Shown: piece after piece, positions 57,535-64,000 of the stretch
How the letters are laid out: each line of letters begins with the position of its first letter
How positions within the stretch are numbered: position 1 is the stretch's first letter
From: Chrysemys picta bellii
Lineage: Eukaryota > Chordata > Testudines > Emydidae
Assembly: GCF_011386835.1 (NCBI RefSeq)
Contig: NC_088795.1
Span: forward strand, 100,872,434 to 100,936,433
DNA length: 64,000 bases
Direction of reading: 5' to 3'
Position numbers and translations under genes: made by a program
The notes under the pieces: generated by a model
Seen by the model: only the letters and a program-made list of their open reading frames with translations
Database searches by the model: none
What the model was told of the DNA's origin: nothing

Positions 57535-58722
57535 GTTGAAGTTGGGTCTGTGGATAAGGGGAAAGCAGTGGATGTGTTATATTCCTTGACTTTAGCAAAG
57601 CTTTTGATATGGTCTCCCACAGTATTCTTGCCAGCAAGTTAAAGTAGTATAGGTTGGATGAATGGACTATAAGATGGATAGAAAGCTGGCTAGATCATCG
57701 GACTCAACGGGTATTGATCAACGGCTCCATGTCTAGTTGGCAGCCGGTTTCAAGCGGAGTGCCCCAAGGGTCGGTCCTGGGGCCGGTTTTGTTCAATATC
57801 TTCATTAATGATCTTGAGGATGGCGTGGACTGCACTTTCAGCAAGTTTGCAGACGACACTAAACTGGGAGGAGTGGTAGATATGCTGGAGGGTAGGGATA
57901 GGATACAGAGGGACCTAGACAAATTAGAGGATTGGGCCAAAAGAAACCTGAGGAGGTTCAACAAGGACAAGTGCAGAGTCCTGCACTTAGGATGGAAGAA
58001 TCCCATTCACTGTTACAGACTAGGGACTGAATGGCTAGGAAACAGTTCTGCAGAAAAGCACCTAGGGGTTACAGTGGATGAGAAGCTGGATATGAGTCAA
58101 CAGTGTGCCCTTGTTGCCAAGAAGGCTAACGGCATTTTGGGCTGTGTAAGTAGGGGCATTGCCAGCAGATCGAGGGACGTGATCATTCCCCTCTATTCTA
58201 CATTGGTGAGGCCTCATCTGGAGTACTGTGTCCAGTTTTGGGCAAGAAGGATCTGGAAAAATTGGAAAGAGTCCAGCGGAGGGCAACAAAAATGATTAGG
58301 GGGTTGGAGCACATGACTTATGAGGAGAGGCTGAGGGAACTGGAATTGTTTAGTCTGCAGAAGAGAAGAATGAGGGGAGATTTGATAGCTGCTTTCAACT
58401 AGCTGAAAGGGAGTTACAAAGAGGATGGATCTAGACTGTTCTCAGTGGTACCTGATGACAGAACAAGGAATAATGGTCTCAAGTTGCAGTTGGGGCGGTT
58501 TAGGTTGGATATTAGGAAAAACTTTTTCACTAGGACGGTGGTGAAGCACTGGAATGGGTTACCTAGGGAGGTGATGGAATCTCCTTCCTTGGAGGTTTTT
58601 AAGGTCAGGCTTGCCAAAGCCCTGGCTGGGATGATTTAGTTGGGAATTGGTCCTGCTTTGAGCAGGGGGTTGGACTAGATGACCTCCTGAGGTCCCTTCC
58701 AACCCTGATATTCTATGATTCT
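57535..58722 (+). mobile_element. CR1 LINE, 3' half
   Basis: Contains the reverse-transcriptase motifs [25 protein letters not shown] and FADDTKLGG (DD catalytic box) in the 213-codon frame at 57654-58295. A small frame change near 58240 follows, then ORF2 C-terminal sequence ([17 protein letters not shown]) and the tail CCAACCCTGATATTCTATGA. 5'-truncated, downstream of the RELL1 stop. Confidence 0.93.
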
Positions 58723-58849
58723 CACAGGAGAATATTTAAAACCAAACACCAAGAAAACTCCACATTTTAAGGTTGAGAAAAAATTGAGTTTTGTTTATTA
58801 TTTAGAGTTTGTAGATATCTTTTTAAAATTCCAGTCTGTGTTTAGACGC

Positions 58850-59000
58850 TGTGCCTCAGTTCTCATTGCTGTAAAATGGGAATAATAATACATGCCTGCC
58901 TGCCATATGGAATTATAAGGATTAGATTGAGATCTGGGGGATAGGAACTGGGCATTCTTAATGGTTTGTATGGTGCTTAGCACAATGGGGGACTCCTCCT
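58850..59000 (+). repeat. MIR/CORE-SINE-like relic
   Basis: GCTGTAAAATGGGAATAATA, ATTATAAGGATTAGATTGAG and TGGTGCTTAGCACAATGGGG follow the MIR-like order. Confidence 0.55.
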
Positions 59001-59074
59001 GATTTAAGGACTTTGGTCTCTAGTGTAACATTAGTCAGCTGTTGAGATGCCTGCTGGTGGTAGCTGAAGGGGAC

Positions 59075-60199
59075 TGTGACGGGTTGAATCACAGAAACCC
59101 CCTGGGAACTGCCAGCTGATGTGCCAAGAATACTTCTGTCCCTGCTTTCCCTGCCAGCTTGAGACTCCAGCACCCTGTCTTGTTGAGCTAGACATGCCAG
59201 TCTGCTCCAACACAGACCCAGGGTCTGAACCACATGCCCCAAAGCTGCAGACTTGACTGAAAGCCGCTTACAGAAGTGTTCCTGTCTTTAACACTCCGAT
59301 GCCCAACTCCCAATGGGGTCTAAACCCCAAATAAATCCATTTTACCCTGTATAAAGCTTATACTCCTCCCCCCCCCGCCCCCCCCCGGTATTAATACATA
59401 GTCTGGGTTAATTAATAAGTAAAAAGTGATTTTATTAAATACAGAAAGTAGGATTTAAGTGGTTCCAAGTAGTAACAGACAGAACAAAGTGAATTACCAA
59501 GTAAAATAAAATAAAACACGCAAATCTAAGCCTAATACAGTAATAAAACTGAATACAGATAAAATCTCACGCTCAGAGATGTTTCAATAAGTTTCTTTCA
59601 CAGACTGGACACCTTCCTAGTCTGGGCACAATCCTTTCCCCTGGTACAGCCCTTGTTCCAACTCAGGTGGTAGCTAGGGGATTTCTCATGATGGTTTCCC
59701 CACTTTGTTCTGTTCCACCCACTTATATATCTTTTGCATAAGGCGGGAACCCTTTGTCCCTCTGGGTTTCCACCCCCCCTCACTGGAAAAGCACCAGGTT
59801 AAAGATGGATTCCAGTTCAGGTGACATGATCACATGTCACTGCAAGACTTCATTGCCCACTTGCCAGCACACACATATACAGGTCCTTGTTAATGGGAGT
59901 CATCAAGATTCCAAACCATCATTAATGGCCCACACTTTACATAATTACAATAGGCCCTCAGAGTTATGTTTTATATTTCTAGTTTTAAATACAAGAGTGG
60001 TACATTTCTACAGATAGGATGATCACACTCAGTAGATTATGAGCTTTGTAATGATACCTTACAAGAGACCTTTTGCACGAAGCATATCCCAGTTGCATTA
60101 TATTCACTTATCATCAAATCTTTATAAAACTATCCCAGTTACATTATATTCACTTATTATCATGTTTTTATAAAACCATATAGACTGCACAACGTCACC
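59075..60199 (-). mobile_element. Probable solo LTR, about 1125 bp
   Basis: Starts TGTGACGGG and ends AACGTCACC on the plus strand, like the 5309-6494 LTR (TGTGAC ... GTCACA). Both have a TTTATTAAA-type segment in the middle. I found no clean target duplication, so the right limit may be off by several bases. No internal genes. Confidence 0.6.
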
Positions 60200-62930
60200 G
60201 TGATAACTTAATACTACACTAGGGACTAACCTTAACTCCTTTTCCTAGTCTAACCAAACCCTCAGTTCTCATCTTTGTTTCTTGACTCTGACTCTTGTTT
60301 CACTGGTTCTCCTGTCTCCATAAAGTCTTCCAGGATAAGACAAGGTTGGGCACACTAACCTCCATGCAGGGTTTTTAAGTTTTTGTTTAAATAAAAAATA
60401 AAGAAGAAATCCAGGCTTTGTAATATATATCATGAAGCAGCAAAAAAATGACACACAACGTTTAAGTAAAAATTGAGTTCCAGTACATTTGGAGGGTTAC
60501 CGTAAAAAAGTCTTATTTCAAACCTATACAAAACTATACATCAAACATGTTTTGTATTTCTTTAATTTTTTTGATAGCATACAACTTGATAGTTTTAAGA
60601 CTCCATTTGTTAAATAAAACAGTATTGCTGCATATTACCTAAAAGCTGCTCTCTAAAATGTACTGTATCTTTTAAATTTAAAAATAGACTGTATTCTAGG
60701 AATGCATGATACTGTTACAGTTTTTGCTAGAAACTTTGAATGTCCATCTAAGGCAACCCTGTTTGTATTGTAGAATCTCCCATAGGATTTAAGTGGTTTC
60801 TCTCTATTGAAAACAGAAATAATATGAGTAGTGGAGGAGGGACTCAGTGAAAACTTTTGTAAAGTTCATGCCAGTCTGACATAACTGTTTTGCAAATCAT
60901 CTGGGAAAAAGTCTAATACCGTGTTAGGCCATAATCAGGTCTTGACTGATGGCTAAAACACTTTTCCATAACATAGTTATAGACTCCTGTTTTTTTCTGT
61001 TCATATTGGCAAAAAGCTGTTCTAATATAAATTGAATCAAAATCCTATTTCACAGTTGTGTTTCAGAAAATTGAAGCAATAGTCATTTCAGGAATGTAAC
61101 CCACATATTCCTTTTACTATCTCCTAAGAAAATATCCTGACTTACTGAAACTGAACAGAGATTGGTACCAGTTCAGAGTTTTTGTGACTGCAGTTAGTAA
61201 ACATATGTTGATGAAATACATTCACATCTAGAGAATTTTGACCCTGATACTCTGCTACCGTAAAAGAGGACTTCATGCAGTTGCAGGACAGGGAGGTGCA
61301 AAGGCATCTTAAAAGCTATGCACCAGCTGCCCACACAGCATGAAGGGGACATTTCTGGCTGCCGAAGATCACTGGGATATGGCAGAGGCAGCCCTGTGCC
61401 CTGACATCAGCTGCAGGGTTTGGGCTGGTGTAGGAGCTGTTACAGCATTGCTGTGCCACTTGAGGATTCCCATATGCTGGGGGCATTCTTGCTTTAGGGC
61501 AGTTTTGCACAATAATGCCAACAGTTGCCCTAATATCCTTGAAGTTTTCCCTCTGCTCAAACTGCCTGTAGCCAGCGTAGTCTCAGCACTTTTTTGAAGT
61601 TAGCCCTGCAGTTGCCCAGTTTAGGCTTGAGTGTCAATGCTGACTGCCTTCTTGGAAGTCAGAGATCAGCCTCTTTCCCAGAGTTTATCCCCAGCATAGC
61701 AGTCTGTTCCACCAACTTCACTTATTTTGAAAGTATAAGTTTACTTAGCATAGAAAAGAGAAAATAATAAAAAGTTTTAAGCAGAATACAAACATAACTA
61801 GTCTAAATATTGCAGATAGTTTAGCAAGCTCAGACCTCGCATTTGGATTGTAATCTATTAGCTAAATAAGATAAAAACTTCACATGATAGACAGTTCAGT
61901 ATCTGTAGTCAGTGTCCTCTTTTTTTCTTCTCCCCCTCCAACTGAATTCCAGTTGCCTTGTGGAATTTTTTCTAAGAAGTTTAAAATCTGTGGTTAGCAT
62001 GTTTGGACATTCTCATCTGTTACCTTAAATATAAACACATAACCATATAGTCTCTATTACACCATAGTTAATTAAAATCCTACAAACCTTGTATAACTTC
62101 TTCCCAATCTCTATGAATACAAAAAAGGCACCTTCCCATTTCAAAGTGTCCCTTTGAAGTTTAGCCATTTAAATTGAATACATGCCTGCTTCATCCTAAA
62201 ACTAATGATGGAATCTGTTATCTTTGACATTTTCTTAGAAGTGTCTTTAGCAAGTTAAAATTACTTTTTTACCCTCAGATAACCTTTGTTTACAGGTTTA
62301 AGTTTGACAGATAACACAGTACTTTAGAGACAGTACTAACCTTACTAAATGAATAACAAGTGCAATTCATATCAAATAGTCCATGTGCTGCCAGCAAATA
62401 ATGTTAATAATTTTTACTAGTGGGGAAAAAAAATCTGTAAATCACAGTACAAATAAACTAGATACAACTGAAACAGGATTTATAGAAATCCAAAAGATAA
62501 GTAGGTATAATCATTGTCACACCCATTAATGAGTGTCATCTTAAACTTCCAGCACCAGAGCGCCATGGAGAAGTGATATAATTAAGGTAGGTGTGTATAT
62601 ATATGCTCTTTGAATGTCTTTTATAATAGATTACCCACTTGGTAAAATTCTCATCTCTGCACAGGACACGGATAAATTTTAGGAATGTCATTTTATATTA
62701 ATATTAAAAAAGGCATTTTCAAATTTTGGACATATTGTTTGCCTTGGGTTTTCTGAGAGCTCTTAAGTTACTGTGATATGCATTAAAATTTTAGCACAGG
62801 TAAATCTACCAAGTTCACTTAAGAAAACCCCCACATCCATCTCTTTCCCTTTTTTTAGTATAACTCATAAATGAAAATGTTCATAATAAATAAAATGCAC
62901 TCTAACTAGCACCAGCACTGTCAGATTCTG
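60200..62930. other. Unassigned AT-rich sequence downstream of RELL1
   Basis: No gene recognised. Could include RELL1 3' UTR or intergenic DNA; no polyadenylation site could be assigned with confidence. Confidence 0.35.
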
Positions 62931-62984
62931 TACTGTAAAACAACGAGGACTCCTTGTGGCACCTTACAGACTAACAAATTACTT

Positions 62985-63022
62985 GGGCATAAGCTTTTGT
63001 GGGCTATAACCCACTTCATCAG
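62985..63022 (-). ncRNA. Hammerhead-like motif, minus arm, G12 lost
   Basis: Canonical CTGATGA (63022-63016) and the GTGGG/CCCAC stem, but the GAAA box reads AAAA, so it should be inactive. Confidence 0.5.
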
Positions 63023-63142
63023 ATGCATGGAGTGAAAATACAGTAGGCCTCATTAGCACTGACCCCCCACTTGGTAAGACAACTCCCATCTTTTCATGTG
63101 CTGTATATTTATACCTGCCTACTGTATTTTCACTCCATGCAT

Positions 63143-63180
63143 CTGATGAAGTGGGTTATAGCCCACGAAAGCTTATGCCC
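63143..63180 (+). ncRNA. Hammerhead-ribozyme-like motif, plus arm
   Basis: CTGATGA (63143-63149), extra A, GTGGG (63151-63155), loop TTATAG, CCCAC (63162-63166), GAAA (63167-63170), GC-TTAT-GC hairpin, then CC. Core boxes are both canonical; A15.1 faces C rather than U in stem III. Type I topology would use outer flanks as stem I, which pair poorly. Confidence 0.6.
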
Positions 63181-63264
63181 AAGTAATTTGTTACTCTAAG
63201 GTGCCACAAGGACTCCTCGTTTGCTGATACAGACTAACACGGCTACCCCTCTGAAACCTGTACT

Positions 63265-64000
63265 AGGGTGTGTGCTCTATTGCCATTTTCTGACTCCAGT
63301 GTCTTTGCCATCATCAGGTGACCTATTTAGGCTAAGGCAACAAGGAGGAAGAGAAAACACACTGAGAAGAGGACAAGAAGAAAAGACACAGAGTAAGGAA
63401 TGTAAATAAGCACTAAAACTCAAGCAACTCTTCTCTACTGGTTGACTTCCTAAAGTCTGTTCAAAATATTGATCTGTATTCTTACTCATTGTACTATGGA
63501 TAAAGCAGATCTGAATTCTGTGACAGGGCTCATGGTTCATTCCTGCGCCTAGTTTAGTCATTCACAATCAGGTTGTTAAACCCGGTATAATTGAAAGGTA
63601 TGCATACAGGTTTTTTTTTTTTTTTTTTTTTCCAGTTAATTGTAAGGCATCTGCTATTTATTTACAGTTCTGTTAATCTAAATACATGGCAATTACTTAC
63701 ATTTGAGCATGCAGAAAAAAGCCTGCACACATACTGTTCACTATATTAAACTAATATCTTGTGCTATCTTCTCCAGTCTGAGGACTCTCCTCCCAAATTC
63801 TGGGTTGTCCAGACACTGGTGTGTGTTAGAGTAGCCTGTAAACTGCTTTAATCTGTCTGTTGCCAGTGACCCTCTGGGCCCTTACAGTAGCCAGGATTTT
63901 GCCAAATAAAGGAATATTCCTGGTCCTTGCAGCACTTTTTTCCTCACCAGAGCCCCTCTAGCTGGAATTAAGGGTGACCTAGGAGCTCCGTGATCAAGAG
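63265..64000. other. Unassigned; poly-T tract
   Basis: A T-run at about 63611-63632. No gene recognised. Confidence 0.4.

Larger units (their letters stand above)
62935..63257. mobile_element. PLE-related inverted insertion with two hammerhead-like motifs
   Basis: Arms 62941-63047 and 63118-63222 are near-identical inverted copies around a 70-bp spacer, followed by a GATACAGACTAACACGGCTA end. Flanks share CTGTACT (62928-62934 and 63258-63264). A subfamily differing from the 43607 type (AAGTAATTTG, GGACTCCTCG). Confidence 0.8.

Overview
This is 64 kb of vertebrate nuclear DNA, most likely from a turtle. The indications are several CR1 LINEs, tRNA-derived SINEs with a CR1-type tail, a Penelope-like retroelement (PLE) with many short relatives, numerous hAT- and Harbinger-type MITEs, and long LTRs flanked by 5-bp duplications. 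The taxon is inferred from this repeat mixture, not from a search.

There is one recognisable host gene: RELL1 (RELT-like 1), on the + strand from a CpG island at about 24.7-25.8 kb to at least 56.4 kb. I resolve six coding exons (25045-25138, 45655-45897, 48728-48799, 51533-51590, 54122-54361, 56238-56382). All have GT-AG junctions and matching phases, giving 852 nt and a 283-residue product. The protein has one membrane span (about residues 66-88) and an RFRV motif (236-239) created across the exon 5/6 junction. Intron 1 is about 20.5 kb and full of transposons. The one weak point is exon 1, which lacks a convincing signal peptide.

Layout. 0-2.2 kb: a hAT (Charlie-type) transposase pseudogene inserted in an inverted CR1. 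3.5-5.3 kb: an L2-like LINE relic and a CORE-SINE. 5.3-11 kb: three solo LTRs with perfect 5-bp target duplications. 11.5-14.1 kb: a DNA transposon I cannot assign, with long degenerate inverted termini and a 565-codon transposase-like frame broken by one stop. 15.8-16.7 kb: a GC-rich unit between 40-bp direct repeats. 22 kb: a mariner MITE and an LTR-like block. 24.7-56.4 kb: RELL1. 57.5-60.2 kb: a CR1 3' half and another LTR. 60.2-64 kb: mostly unassigned sequence plus a PLE-type inverted insertion.

The most interesting signal is a recurrent hammerhead-ribozyme-like motif in the termini of the PLE family. It has CTGATGA, a GTGGG/CCCAC stem, GAAA, then a 3-bp hairpin followed by C. It occurs on both strands in head-to-head inverted insertions flanked by duplications of about 7-13 bp. 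PLEs in general are known to carry hammerhead ribozymes. Whether this family and its inverted non-autonomous form have been described cannot be judged here.
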